Shown: in pieces, positions 48,761 to 61,375 of the stretch
Numbering within the stretch: position 1 is the stretch's first letter
Layout: every line of letters starts with the position of its first letter
NCBI RefSeq assembly: GCF_016859285.1
Contig: NC_053401.1
Span: forward strand, 10,767,661-10,831,660
Reading direction: 5' to 3'
DNA length: 64,000 nucleotides
Source of the DNA: Xiphias gladius
Lineage: Eukaryota > Chordata > Actinopteri > Istiophoriformes > Xiphiidae
Position numbers and translations under genes: made by a program
The notes under the pieces: generated by a model
Seen by the model: the letters and a program-made list of their open reading frames with translations, nothing else
The model's database searches: none
Told to the model about the DNA's origin: nothing

Positions 48761-50000
48761 TTACCTCAATAATTTGGGCATATTTTCCAACATTATCAAC
48801 ACAACTTAAAGTTCTTTTTTTTTTAATGTGATGTATTATGAAATCCCCCAAAACTAATTTTATTACAAATGTTATAATATGGAAAAAGTTTTTATTCACA
48901 AAATGCTGATTGTCTAAAAGAAAGCTTGAGAGAGCATATACACAATTAACACTTACAATTTAATCTGCCTTTATTTAATTGCATTCATTCATTTTTCTCC
49001 TTTACTGTAGTTTTGTTTTCTATTCCCTTTTATTAGATTTTAGTGTACCTTTCATCTACATTAACACTTTAGTTATGATAAGTAGAAAATGAAAGCACAT
49101 TTTGATAATTACAAAATTGTCTATATGAAAATGAAAGTCTTGTCTTCTCTTTTCTGTTTCTGTAGTTAAATTGGAAACATAGTCCTTGAAACATAGTCAA
49201 GAGCTATATCGGAGGCTGTAAGGTCATTGTTTTAAACCTGTCTGCATCTTGTGATGTGCCTGATCTTGAACACTCTACACAAGGGCACTCGTCTAGTTTT
49301 TTCCTGCAGGCACTGTAGAAACAAACAGCTTCATATCTTATGGTGCAGAACTGCAGGTGCATTGTTGGTTTTCTCCAATTCAGTAACAGGGGCTACTCTT
49401 TCTTCAATCTATCGCAGGCGTAGATCAACATGTAGGACACATTTACATTTAATGGACTATAAATTATTACTAATGCATTTAATTTACATCCACAGCTGAT
49501 GTTTATTACAGTTTCACTGCTCTCTTCTTTCTTGGATGCGTTTCATTTCTGCTGCAGAAACACTAAAGATTAAGGAGATATAGCAGCAAATCATTTTAAC
49601 CAATTTAACTTTTTATGAAAAATTTTTTAAACTGTTTGAAAAGCAAAATGTGTAGTAAAACAATTAAATTGTTATATTATATTTGGACACATTTTAAAGC
49701 TCAGTAAACTCTAGCATAAACTCTATGATACGATTTACGGAGAGATTGTTGATACGGTAATGGGACCAGAGTGGTTCCCATATAATACTGAATTATGGTA
49801 TACTGGTGCCAATCCATTAGATTATTTAGATTTACAGTATACTTGCAGGAGAAAATTTAAAAGGCCCTAAAATCTAGTGCAGTAAACATATACAGCATCA
49901 CACTAGACTAAAAGAAAACTGTTTTCAAAAAAGCCATACAATTGTTCCATTGCAGAAGCACTGACTCACAGACTCCTGACAACTGAGTCAATATATAACA
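48761..50000. other. ube2n-mrpl42 spacer
   Basis: AT-rich sequence between the two genes; no conserved protein block, RNA gene or recognisable transposable element was found. Confidence 0.5.
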
Positions 50001-50001
50001 G

Positions 50002-50007
50002 TTTATT
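50002..50007 (-). terminator. Poly(A) signal AATAAA of mrpl42
   Basis: TTTATT on the plus strand, 61 bp past the mrpl42 stop (50068), fits a short 3'UTR. Confidence 0.65.
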
Positions 50008-50067
50008 ATACATCATTGTGACAATAACACAAACAAAAATGTGCAGTTTTGTAACTTTGGCCATCAA

Positions 50068-52928
50068 CTATCTGTCCTTAGGAGGATCCTTCTTTCTGCG
50101 TCTCATGTGGTACCTGCAAACAGTGAAACAGAAAGGAATTAATTTTGATCTGAATCTACAGAGAGATTTTTGATGGGATGACATATTTTCTTTCTGCTCT
50201 CGCACTCTGCCTCACATTTAAATAACAAAAAAAAAAAAAAAAAAGAGACACAATGAGAAGCTACCTAGTGTCCTTATCAAAGTTGGCAAATGTTCCAGTC
50301 CTATTCCAGTCCTAACAGGCCTGCACAGGTAAATTACCAAGCTCCTTACTCATTTCTGTAGCTTGTCAGTAAGTAGGTCAGGTGTCACTTACAACGACTA
50401 ATTCAGCCACATAGGCTTTTTTTTTTTTAAAGGCACTTTCAGCTAATGGGCAACTCAAGAGCAAATGCATAAAATCATAGGGAAAACAATCCTGAGGAAT
50501 CCCTGTATTATGAAGCCAGCCTTTCTACCAACAGTGGTGTCGAAGGGCTTTGTCAATGCTGCGTGTTATTTGTGCACTTACTGTCCTACTGGATACCACC
50601 GGTGTTTGGTGGTGAAAAACATCTTGCTCAGCTCCTCTATAGTGGGCCCCTCTTTGTCCTTCAGCAACTCCTTGCTGAGGTGGGCCTTTAAAACCTGGTC
50701 GTGGGTCTCAGCCGGGTTGGTCACAGGGTTAGGTCGTTCTATAGGCTATAAAGATTTACTTTCATGAGCAAGGTTTCCTCTTACATTCATGGTAATGTCC
50801 AACAATCCTGCAACACTTTCCGTCAATCTTTGTGTTCTGGTTACTAATACTGATATATTTCTAACTGATGTACATCTGTGACAGCAGTATGCAGTCATGT
50901 TCATTACTTCAAATCTGTTTGCAGTTCTATGTTGATGTTGTGGTGGATTTTTAATGTTAGCAGCCATCTGCTATGAGAAACATGTGATTGCTTTGTGGCA
51001 GCTCAAAAGTATGAGTGTGAGAAGGTAGCATCATTGCTGTGTCTCATGGTTCCACCTTGTGGCAGGGCTATGAATAGCATTAAATCAGCACAGGCAATCT
51101 GTTTGTCATTTAACCCTTATAATTACTGGCTTTAATTGTATTTTGTTCTGTTTTTTTAAATCAAATTTAACCCATTCACATACGTAAATTTGAACTTAAC
51201 ACAGATGTGCTTGCCTGTAAAGCCTGTCAAGCCATTTGTTTTTCTTAACTGGAACTTCTGGACTACTTGTGATTTGACCAGTCACTTCAGTGGTTGGCTG
51301 TGATTTTCCAGAACCAAAGTTTATACGAAAAACCACTGTCAACCATTATCTAGCTTTTAAATTGTATCTCTTCAAGGAAAAAAGGTAGGCAAATGAGCTG
51401 CCAAGGTCAGAGAATCTACAGAAAAAGAACTGGAGCCTCTCATTTCTCACTTTCTTTGGCAGAAAAAGTCACAATCAGTCATCCCATACAGATTCTGTCA
51501 TCAGACAACTGGCACATGCATATGTATGAGACTCGATAGAAAGCACTCTCTTACTTGTGTAAACTCATAAGGAATGTCGACAGTGGGATGGTAGCACACT
51601 ATGGTTTTTCCATCTGAAGTCACGCCGATGTCCACGTTACTAAATCCAAAAGATTGGAAATTTATTGTCCTGATCCCAGTTATATCTTTATAACAAAGCA
51701 CTACTTCAAACCTTTGAAGACAGCGCCTGACACGTTTCAGAATGGATAATAAAACTGCTGCAAACCAGCTGCTCTACAGCAGAGAGCCGACAAAACCATG
51801 TATGTAAGAAATCTAAGAAACGTATTATTATATTACAATTATTATTATTATTATATTTTTACATAAATACTCAAAAGATTTTGTTCACAATTACTATAAT
51901 AATTAGCATATTTTAAACCCACAGGCAAAGTACACAGTCAACATCTATAATTTAGAAAACTTCCCAAGTGTTCATACAGTTACATTTACACAGCACAACC
52001 AGAGGTAATCTTCAAATTATTGAGAACCGTCTCCTGATAACCACATTGCAACTCAGCTGCCTCAAAGCTTAAAAATGCTTCTAAAACTATTCTATTTCTA
52101 TTTGTTTACCTCTCATCCAGTATAATAAGGTCCATCATTAAAAGTGTTTTCTTAAAAAATGTACTGTTTATTCATTAAAATTGTCATATCATGGTTAAAA
52201 TGTGGCTTAGTACCATAGCTAAACTAAATATAGATTTACGTTTTACTTATTCTGAATTCAAATTGTTAACATACCAGTTTGGGCCAACAGGTGAAGGACC
52301 ACCGACACTGGCCTTCTGCCGAACTGGCACCAAACATGCTACAAGAGGGACACACAGTCATCACACATTCCACAGAATAAATAAAGAAAATACACACGTT
52401 TCAACTTCTTGGCCAGGAACTAAACATCAAATTTGAAGGTATAACTCAGCTGAAGACCACAGTTCGTGTAATTTTTTTTTGTTACTGGACATAATAACAT
52501 TGAAATGTAGAGCCAAGCAGTTATGACACCTGCTAGCAAGTTGGTTGACCGTTGAGATACGAAGATAGTGGACCAACCGGTTTAACTTTTCCTATCATTC
52601 AATAAGGTATAATACTCTACACTATAAACTGATTTTTATCTCGAAAAAAATACACAATATACGGGTTTGACAGTGAAAACAAAAATAATGTTAGCCAGAT
52701 AAATTTTAACCTACTAAACATATTCTCAAGGTTAGCTCCTGTTAGCTTTTACTGCCCACATCCTTGCGTTCGGTTATAAACGGTAAACTCACTCAAACTC
52801 ACATGACCGCCGACAAATAACTTTTTAAATACGCATCCAGAGAGCTTACTTTGCACACGTCGCAGTGTGGTGCCGGTAGAAAACCGCGTTAAAAGACTGT
52901 GCAGTTTGCACAAATGAGCCGACGCCAT
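50068..52928 (-). CDS. mrpl42: Mitochondrial ribosomal protein L42
   Basis: Component of the mitochondrial ribosome (mL42, formerly also classed as MRPS32), imported into the matrix. Five exons: 52850-52928, 52275-52338, 51555-51639, 50582-50745 and 50068-50113, total 438 nt, 145 residues (human 142). The N-terminus ([19 protein letters not shown]) is basic and Ser/Thr-rich without acidic residues, as for a mitochondrial targeting peptide. The conserved core is in exon 3 ([20 protein letters not shown]) and exon 4 ([11 protein letters not shown], then [14 protein letters not shown]). The tail [14 protein letters not shown] matches the human ending. The start is the ATG at 52928; an upstream in-frame TTG codon is not used. 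Intron phases 1, 2, 0, 2 close exactly. Confidence 0.96.
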
Positions 52929-54027
52929 GCTCAAATTTTTGGATGTGCGTCACTAGAACAATTCCGTGTTTGAGCTGCGACTAACTCACACTAGTTCCAC
53001 TTCACCAGCTGACCGTGACGGGAAAGAGATAATGAACACCAACGACTCCGGCTCCCCTGTAAACTAATACTGTACTGTTCCATAGAATTTTTGAACAGCT
53101 TATGGATACGTGCTGTGCAGAATGGGATCTTCTTGCAATACATGTATTCCAAAGGCAAAAATTACCGAAAGGATTTCCTGGAGGATGAAATTCAAAAATG
53201 GTATTATCAGTGCATTGAAATTGCATTACTCACTCTAGCCCTCGTCTTTCAATACTGTTCTGAAAACATAATACATTTACTGTGAAATTCAAACTTCAAA
53301 CTGGATGAAAACATATAGAATAAGAAATCGCTTTTACAATAAACAGTATTCTGTTAAGTTTCATTTGCTGGTTATGTATAATGTCATCATCTTTATGAAT
53401 CTAACACCAACAATCCATCAGAGCTACTGGAGAATCACAAGAACATATAGGTTTATACATTTTTAAATAATGTATTTATTTATTGAATACACAGCATTTT
53501 GAAAAGTCAATGTTTGGACCCAGATTTCTGTACACTAGCTTCTATTAATCTTTTACTATTTATTATTACCAGGGAACCCATGTTTGAAATATCAGAAGGC
53601 AAATCAGTTCCTAGTATGCTTCATGTGAAAACAGTCTTAGCGTATTACAGTTGTACATTTGTACAAAAAAAGGAAAACTGAGGGGGTTTCAAATAATTAA
53701 AAACACAGTAATTCAAATATATGAATCACTGCTTCCATTTAAAAATCAAAAATAAATTGCTGGAAATATTCACTAATAGGAATATTAGAAACATTTTCTG
53801 GTCTTTTCTCAGCACGTCATTGAGTGTGCAAAGCCACTGTTGTTATTTGTAGTGAGAAACTGAACAATCTTCAAAGTCTTTTGAAGCTTTTAGCCTCGGT
53901 TTTCACTCTGGCCGTCTTTCATGAGTGCAGCCTCATTTAATACAATCCTGTTCCCATTAAACAAGGGGCTGCCAGGAGGAACGCAGCAACAAGCGGAGCA
54001 GCTTGATGTCTTTCCAGGGAAGCTCAG
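52929..54027. other. mrpl42 promoter side and pwp1 3' flank
   Basis: About 1.1 kb separates the mrpl42 start codon from the pwp1 poly(A) signal. The first 130 bp next to mrpl42 are relatively GC-rich and presumably contain its promoter (no TATA box seen). The rest is AT-rich with no gene supported. Confidence 0.5.
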
Positions 54028-54033
54028 TTTATT
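54028..54033 (-). terminator. Candidate poly(A) signal AATAAA of pwp1
   Basis: TTTATT on the plus strand, 36 bp past the pwp1 stop (54069), would give a very short 3'UTR. Another TTTATT at about 53475 could serve a longer form. Confidence 0.5.
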
Positions 54034-54068
54034 CTTGTTTACAGGCTGTTGCTGCATTAGAAGGGTCA

Positions 54069-57000
54069 CTAGGAGACGTCCATCTCTGATGTGGCCGCAC
54101 TGCTGGATGCCTGTGATCCTGTGTTCACCACTAAGCGCTGTCGACTACCGAACACCTCAGCCACTAATGGAAAACAATCACAATAACATGTGAGTATTAT
54201 TAAATTAACAACTGATCTCATAAATACAGGTCACGCACTGACAGGAAATAGATTTCCCGGCTTGCAATCATGCAATCAATAATTCATGTTACTCAAGAAT
54301 TAAGCCACAAAATATCGAGCTTTTATCTGAGATCAACGCACAGAACAAATTAAGTGTTAAAGAAGAAAGACACTTAATTTAGTGTCAACTCTACCTGCTG
54401 CAACATCACTTATATCCCAAACCCTCAGACCATCCTTCTGTCCCCCAAAGGCATAGATGAAGGGCAGATCAGGGCAACATGAAGCACAGAACAGCACTCC
54501 CTGTTGAGTGAGGAAGTACATTGTTATAACACCTATAACAATCATCAACTTCATGATTTTGACGGGACAAAATACCTCTACAACAGACTGCAACCCCTGA
54601 GTGACAGGGGTGAAAGAATCTGTGATCTACATGCTGTACGTGTATAAGATCTTACCATTTTCATATCACGAGAGTGAACCAGATTGGGTTTGTTGCCCGA
54701 AACGTCCCAAATTTTAACGTGTTTGTCAGACGATGAGGTGACCAGGCATCCTTTAATCTGGCTGCTCAACTCCAAACCTGCCGAAATATTGAGGTGATTA
54801 GATCAGATATGTCATTACACGGTCAATGTAGGTCCACTTTCACGTAAAGCCATAACCAGAACACGTATGACACAAGGGCGGGGAGCTTGGTAGTCCATCA
54901 GCATTTTACAGGATCAGGCGTATTCAAGATTTCACTGGCAATTTCTCCATCCTTCTATCCGCTCTTTTTCAATGCCTGCTTATTCATGTTCATGGCTGCA
55001 GGATGCCAGGGCCTACCCAAAAGTTTACCCACATTTCTCTATGAACCAGCGATGTCCAACTATGGTCTCGTGCTTCCTTGGTGAGTTATACAGAACCATC
55101 ACTTCCTTGCCACCACAGAAGAACAAAGTGCCAAAGCATTTGTGATGCTTATATAATATTATAATATAATTGCAGAGACAAAGCAGATCTGAACATTGTT
55201 TTGATAATAAACAGAATTTCTGCCTTGATCGTCATAAACACACACTCATATACAAACTTGTACCTACCTGACACTTCTTCATCTTGTGCCCTCAGTGTGA
55301 AAACAGGTTTATCTGAGCGTGCGTCCAGACAGTAGACAAAACCATCTTCTGTGCTGGCCTGAAACACAGCCAAACACTCTAGTTAACCACTGAGCTAGTA
55401 GAAGAAATAACAGAGAGAAGAAGAAACAAGGTCTGTTGCCCAGTGACCAGTGACGCACCAGCTACATTCATAATTGCTATCTGCAACCATTAAAACCTTG
55501 CTTTAAAAAGGCATGTGTCCGACGAGAGGCCTTTCAGTGTGGTTGTGCTATTGTATCATTGTTCTTCGTCCTGCGACGATGAAATATAAAAACACTGCAG
55601 AGAATATCTGCAATATGTGGTCTAGTTATTATTAACTATAATAATACAATTATTAATTATTTAAAAGCAAGTTTTTATTTCAAAAGCAACAGACTCTTTA
55701 AATTACACCCTTCTTCTTGACAGTATGCTACCAACATAAATTATGTCCCATTTGCCAACATGCACAGCTCATAACTTGTTGAAAAACAATTTTGTGTTCC
55801 AGCGGAATCGCAATCAATCTCATATCTTGAAAACAGTGATGATTACATTTTAAAAATTCATAATTAGCACGTCAGCCATGCATCCAATATTCATAAAGGT
55901 ATATGAGGTTAAAAACGCTGACTTTATTTTTATCTAGCCTGAAAGGAACATTGTGAATCCTCATCGTCGAAAAGTGTTGTTACCAGCTTGTCTCCTTTAA
56001 AAAACCAGAAGGAGAACTTGAGTACCTACCAGGAAGTTGCAGGGTGAAAAGTGGTTCCAGACCAGACGCTCCACTTGACCACTAAACCTCCAGGTCCGAT
56101 TGCTGTTGTCTGGATTACGGCAGTCGTATAGGACAGCTGTCCTGAAAAGGGAAGATGTTAATCCTGAATCCACTGAATGTAAAGCTTTGTTTACAATATC
56201 AACTGTTTATTTCCTTCCACCTCATTCTATAAAACTAATGACAACACTAGATGACACTTACTTGTCATATGATCCTGATATCAGAGTCTGTGCCTCAAAT
56301 GGGTGGAATGCTATTGTCTGAACCTGAAAGATAAAAGATTTTGTTTTCTAGAAACTGAAGCCAGCAAATTCTGGGGTTGTGACACCCAATAACCACAGTG
56401 CATTACATTGAGCATCATTCTTTTTTTTTTTTTTTTTTAAATTAAAGACCTTATCAGTGTGTCTGCGCAGAGTTGTGGCTGGTTTGCCTTGAGTTAGATC
56501 CCACAAGATAACAGTGTCATCTGCTGATCCACTGGCCAACACATTCCTAAGACAGACAAGGTTTTACAGGTTACTTTGAATTTGAGTTGTACACATACAC
56601 AGTTAAGGTACATAAACATAATATGTACATAATCCAAAATAATGATGAATTTACAAAGTACATTTCACTATCATTAGGTGCATTATAGATTTTTTTTTTT
56701 TTTTTTTTTTTTTAAATCAGTGATACTCCCATCAAAGTACTCACTTGACCAGCTTGTTCCAGGACAAATCCAGCACTGCATCTGCGTGCCCCTCGACAGG
56801 CTCTGCTGCTGCTGCCCCCTGGTATCACCAAGATCAGAGAGCGATGTGTTAATGATATCTAACAGAGCAGGAAATAATGCAGGAGAGCAGGTCAAGCACG
56901 TCTACTGAAGGCACCCGTCCAGAGCTGCTTGTCGGATGGTTAAATGGCTGTGGAAACGCACTCCCCCACACCTTTCATAGGCATTTCATGGTGTGATTGG

Positions 57001-60000
57001 CCAACTGTGTGGAGGTAAGAAAGTAAACAGGGTTTGAACCTCTCTCTTTGCTCTTTGTCTTTATTTATTACACAACTATTTCTGTCACTTTTGTGACAGA
57101 AATGTGAACAACCTAGTGCGTCACTGTGAATGTTTTCAAGGAGAAACTGTCTGTATGTGTGTGTGTGTGTGTGTGTGTTATCCCCATTTTGAAACAGTAT
57201 TGCGTCTCCCCCCTCTCTGTAATGGCAAGCATTACTGTTCGGAACCGCTATAAACACTCTTGCCTTCTGACATTGTTGGATGGCATGTAGACACATAGTA
57301 AAAACTAGTTATTTTTCTAGCATAAGCCTGACTTAATAATTCTTTCAAAAACTTGAAAACATAAAAATTACTTCCAATCAAGTCAACAAATCCTTACTCA
57401 ATTAGTTGGCAATTTTATTTATTTGTTTTTCTAATAAAATTTTACATTTTTTTTTTTTTTCAGCAAGCCTTTTACCAGACCAAACTCTCACCATACAGAC
57501 GCTTGTATATTATTATGAGACGCCGAACAGGGCTGTACCTTCTTGCTCTTCTTTTTCTTCTTTGAGGCCTTTTTGCTCCCCAGGGAGAAGGCTGGCTCTA
57601 AACAGTCCACCACATCCAGGTCCCACACGTCTATTTGAGGAGTCATATTGCCCACCGCGGCGTAGTTGGCTGCAGTAAGGACGAACAAAGCAGGTTTTTT
57701 TTAATTTTTTTTTATTTTAACATCTATTTAATCAGGAAATCTCACTTCCTCTTTTGCAAAAGAAATTTATCCAAAAGATTAAGATCAGGAAAGCACAGTG
57801 GACTCAGAACGAGGCACATTTTCAACACTGACTCGAGACTTTTCTTACCTGGTCCTTCACCGGGGTTCGGGTCAAAGTTTAGCCACTCCACACACAGTGG
57901 GTAAGCCGGCAGCAGAATATCATGATGAACATACAGAGAGTTCTCCTCTGAGTTATAAACTGTAAAGTAAGCAATCAATTGTTAAAGATATATTTTAAAA
58001 ATATAATAAGATTTGCAATGTGTTTGTGGAGAGGAGTCATAGTTAATACATTTTTATTTCATATATTTCCAAAGAACAGATGATATTTTCCTGTGCCGGA
58101 AGAATATTCACCATCATCTTATCATGTGGCATATGAAGGTATTTACCATAGATCTCCAAGTTGCAGCAGTCCTTCTCTGCTCTGCCTGCCAGGATCAGAT
58201 TATCACTGGCCTTGATTTGGAAGTCTTCTCGCTCATACTGGTCCTAGAAGGAAGAAAAAAAATAACCTCAACACTAATTAAAGATAAATCCCCTTTACAC
58301 AAATGAGTATAACAATTGGTCTTCTTTAAGCCGTTTTTTCTAAGTTTTGTAAAATATTACATTTAGCACCAGAGCTACAATGTCATGACTTTTACACAGG
58401 TGTAATGACAAACTAGCACTGGAATGCAAATTTTTAAATCAATTAAGCAGGATTTTCACAACTATATGTTGGTGGTTGATATCTTTAGGTGCTGAGTGAA
58501 GTGAGATTAGACTGAATCAGGATGAACAGAAGCACTGAGGGCACTCACTGTATCTTTGAGGGTGATGTAAGGATCCTCCTCATTAGTGCTGAACACTGTG
58601 AGCCCAGCCAGACTGTCCCCGAGATTAGCGGTCACTAAATTTAAGAGACACAAACAGTAGAACAAGACTCTCAGCAAAGTTTAAATAGACCCAAATTAAC
58701 TGGTAAAACACAACGAGAAGTATTAAATTAGTCTGGACTGTAAATACCAAAGAACACACATATTGTGCAAAAATACCCGACTCACCTGTATCTTCTTCAT
58801 CATATTTATCCAGGCCGTACTCTGCCAGATCATCATCTTCCTCCTTTCCTTCTTCATTCTCGTCCTTTGGAACATCAGCAACATCAGCTTTAACGTTACT
58901 CAGATTCTGTACTGGAGCCATACCCTCATCATCCTCTTCTTCATCATCTGCTGCTAGTTCCCTGATTTAGAGGAGTAGAATATAAACAGCATTGGTTCAG
59001 CTTCAGCTTTTTGGCTATGTAGAGAGAACATTAATATTTCATTTAGGGCTGCAACTAACAATTATTTTCATTATCAATTATTTTGCAGATTATTCTCTCA
59101 ATTCATTGTTTGGTCTACATAATGTAAGAAAATAGTGAAAAATGCCTGTTGAATCTTTCCACAGTCAAAGGTTTCATCTTTAGATGACTTTTTTGTCCGA
59201 CCAACAGTCCAAAACCCCAAAGAAAATCATCAAATTCTCACATTTGTAAACCTGGAACCAGATAATTTTTGCTTAAAAAATGACTAAAACGCTTATTCAA
59301 TTACCAAAATACTTACCCATTACTTTTCTGTCAATCGCCTCATCAATTAATCAACTACTCATCGTCGCAGCTCTAATTTCATGTGCACTGGCACAGCGTT
59401 TAAGCTGCTGACATTTGAAGATATTGACAATAACAAGAGATAAAACAGAGGCACAAACTACAGTAATGTGTGTTTTTTTTTTTATCCCAACATACCCCAA
59501 CTCCTCTTTTGCCTCAGTAATGATGCGCTGAAGCTCCTCTTGGCTCAACTCAACCTAAAGTGGAATTTAAGAAAAAAAAAGGGGGGCTCAAACAAGCTGA
59601 TAAGCTCATGTGTCTGATCAGATGCAAGAAAAGGAGAGAGATATGGAGTATTTTACGTATCAGGTAGGTACAGTATTTTTAAGTTTTTTTTTGGCATTTT
59701 TGGTTAAATCTAATTCTCTATCTAATACCTATGAGTATTAGATAAGGAAACAGAGAAAAGTCAGATTTTTCATTCCAATTGGAAAGGCATCGATCTAATA
59801 AGGATCCTGTTGCAGGCATCATTACCTTTTTTTATGATGAACTTGCTGACCTTTCCTGTGCACCCGACTTTAATTAAGACAGTAATTAATATTTCCAGTA
59901 GGATCTAAAAGCTTACAATCTCAAAACAAAGGCAAACACCTTCAAAACAAAGTCAATAAATACAGCAATTAAGCCTATGGTGACCGAAACTGGGAAGTCG

Positions 60001-60798
60001 CCATAGAAAACAAGTCACCTCACAGCAGAGAAAAGTTGTAATTATACCGAGGAATTAAAGATGACCACTGTCAAAGAGAGACTCACAGCTAGCACCTATC
60101 ACTTATGCAAAATTATCTATTCTAAATTTCCACATCACTCTGGTGTACTTACTCCCCCCCAAGTTAAATAAGTTCAATAAAAGGGTAAACTTAAAATAAA
60201 AGCAAAAATTTCATGATTATTTCACAGGTTCAATTGTATTTTTCAAAAACATTCCTGAAGCACTAGCATTTGTTGTAGGGCAACTATAACATGTTATGTG
60301 TTATCTGCTATATGTTTAAAATTCACATTTAAAAATAAAACATTTTTTTTGTGATTTGTGCCGATTTCCCATTTTTAGCACTGAACTAATTTGGGGTATT
60401 TTATATAAAAAAATTACACTTTTACAGTTTACAAAATTATCCTAACGTTCAAAAAGTCTTCAAAAAAGGTGCAGTTCTTAAAAAGTCTAACGTTTAGCTC
60501 CATCATCTTTTTGTAACTCTGTACAGTAGTTGCACAAAATGCGTCACATTATGTTACACGACAGTTTTTGTGCCGACAGTCTGCAGTGGAACATTATCTT
60601 TACCTAGAAGTGTAAATTAAAGCCAAAATCCTCAGAACTGCGGTCATTTAAATTAATAAAACAACACAGTGTACCTGCCATGTTGACACATTAGCCGCCG
60701 GCTAACGTTAGCTCGCCAAACATTATACTTACTTTGTCCGGGGTTTCCTTGGCAACGCCTCGCCTGACCCACCCGACACAAGTAATCTGGGAGCTCAT
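54069..60798 (-). CDS. pwp1: Periodic tryptophan protein 1 homolog (WD40 protein)
   Basis: Nucleolar/chromatin WD40 protein linked to rDNA transcription and ribosome biogenesis. Fifteen exons: 60733-60798, 59496-59554, 58786-58961, 58549-58634, 58147-58243, 57849-57959, 57539-57669, 56745-56818, 56450-56546, 56262-56323, 56030-56141, 55268-55358, 54656-54777, 54395-54500 and 54069-54163. Total 1485 nt, 494 residues (human 501). [20 protein letters not shown] starts the protein. An acidic segment spans about residues 43-100 ([16 protein letters not shown]). A lysine-rich stretch [12 protein letters not shown] (about 231-242) looks like a nuclear-localisation signal. WD repeats follow ([53 protein letters not shown]). 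The tail ends SEMDVS. The exon 9 donor (GTCTTT) is weak but required by phase. Exon 8 uses CCAG|GGGG, the only in-frame acceptor there. Confidence 0.96.
54945..55022 (+). repeat. Interspersed repeat fragment in pwp1 intron 12
   Basis: CCATCCTTCTATCCGCT, then TGCTTATTCATGTTCATGGC and TGCAGGATGCCAGGGCCTAC, match the common fish phrase CCATCCATC...CCGCTTATCC...GGGTCGCGGG...GGAGCCTAT. No ends visible. Confidence 0.5.
57156..57179. repeat. (TG)12 microsatellite in pwp1 intron 7
   Basis: A short perfect TG run inside the intron between exons 7 and 8. Confidence 0.9.
59044..59375 (+). mobile_element. Full-length hAT-like MITE in pwp1 intron 2
   Basis: Starts TAGGGCTGCAACTAACAATT and ends GTCGCAGCTCTA. 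Flanking 8-bp direct repeats atttcatt (59036-59043) and atttcatg (59376-59383) agree at 7 of 8 positions, the target duplication length of hAT elements. Length 332 bp; non-coding. It is the best-preserved copy of this family in the window. Confidence 0.8.
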
Positions 60799-61375
60799 AC
60801 TGAATAAACTGTGTGATTTATCAGACAAATCAAATCAAATCTGCACCCGAACGTCCAAACTGCCTCACCTCAGACATGCACACAGTGGATGTACATGTGA
60901 GTTCAATTGGGCCCTGTGTCGCATTCAGATGGCGTCCAGAGAGCGTTGAAAAATCTGCCTGATCAAAAATATGGTAGCGACATAAAAGTAAAACCTCGGG
61001 GAACCCAAAAAACCCGAAAGAAAACTGTGACAAAAAACACCAATATATACCAATTAATAAAATTAAATAAAGTACATATGGGAGTTGCAAAGTATAATAA
61101 GAGAGCAACCCATTATAAAAGTGGGGGGTACCAGTTACAATGATCCAAATAATAATTGATCAATAAACTGTCCAGAAACATGCATCTGTGGGTAAATGAA
61201 GAAAGAAAAAAAAAAACGCTGTAAGAAATAAATGATCTATACGTAAAAAACATGAAAAAGGTGCTTTTAGGATAGTCCAGGTGGGTTATGTGCTCAATGG
61301 AGCATAAAGATGATGGCATCCTCTACAACAATATCAATATGTGACTCAAGAACGATGGCTCAAGTAGGGAATCAG
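60799..61375. other. pwp1 upstream flank
   Basis: The sequence directly upstream of the pwp1 ATG presumably holds its promoter; no TATA box or strong GC box was recognised. The rest is AT-rich with no gene supported. Confidence 0.4.

Noticed and set aside
57635..57904. 89-codon plus-strand frame
   Set aside because: It overlaps pwp1 exons 6-7 in antisense and crosses an intronic poly(T); a shadow frame.
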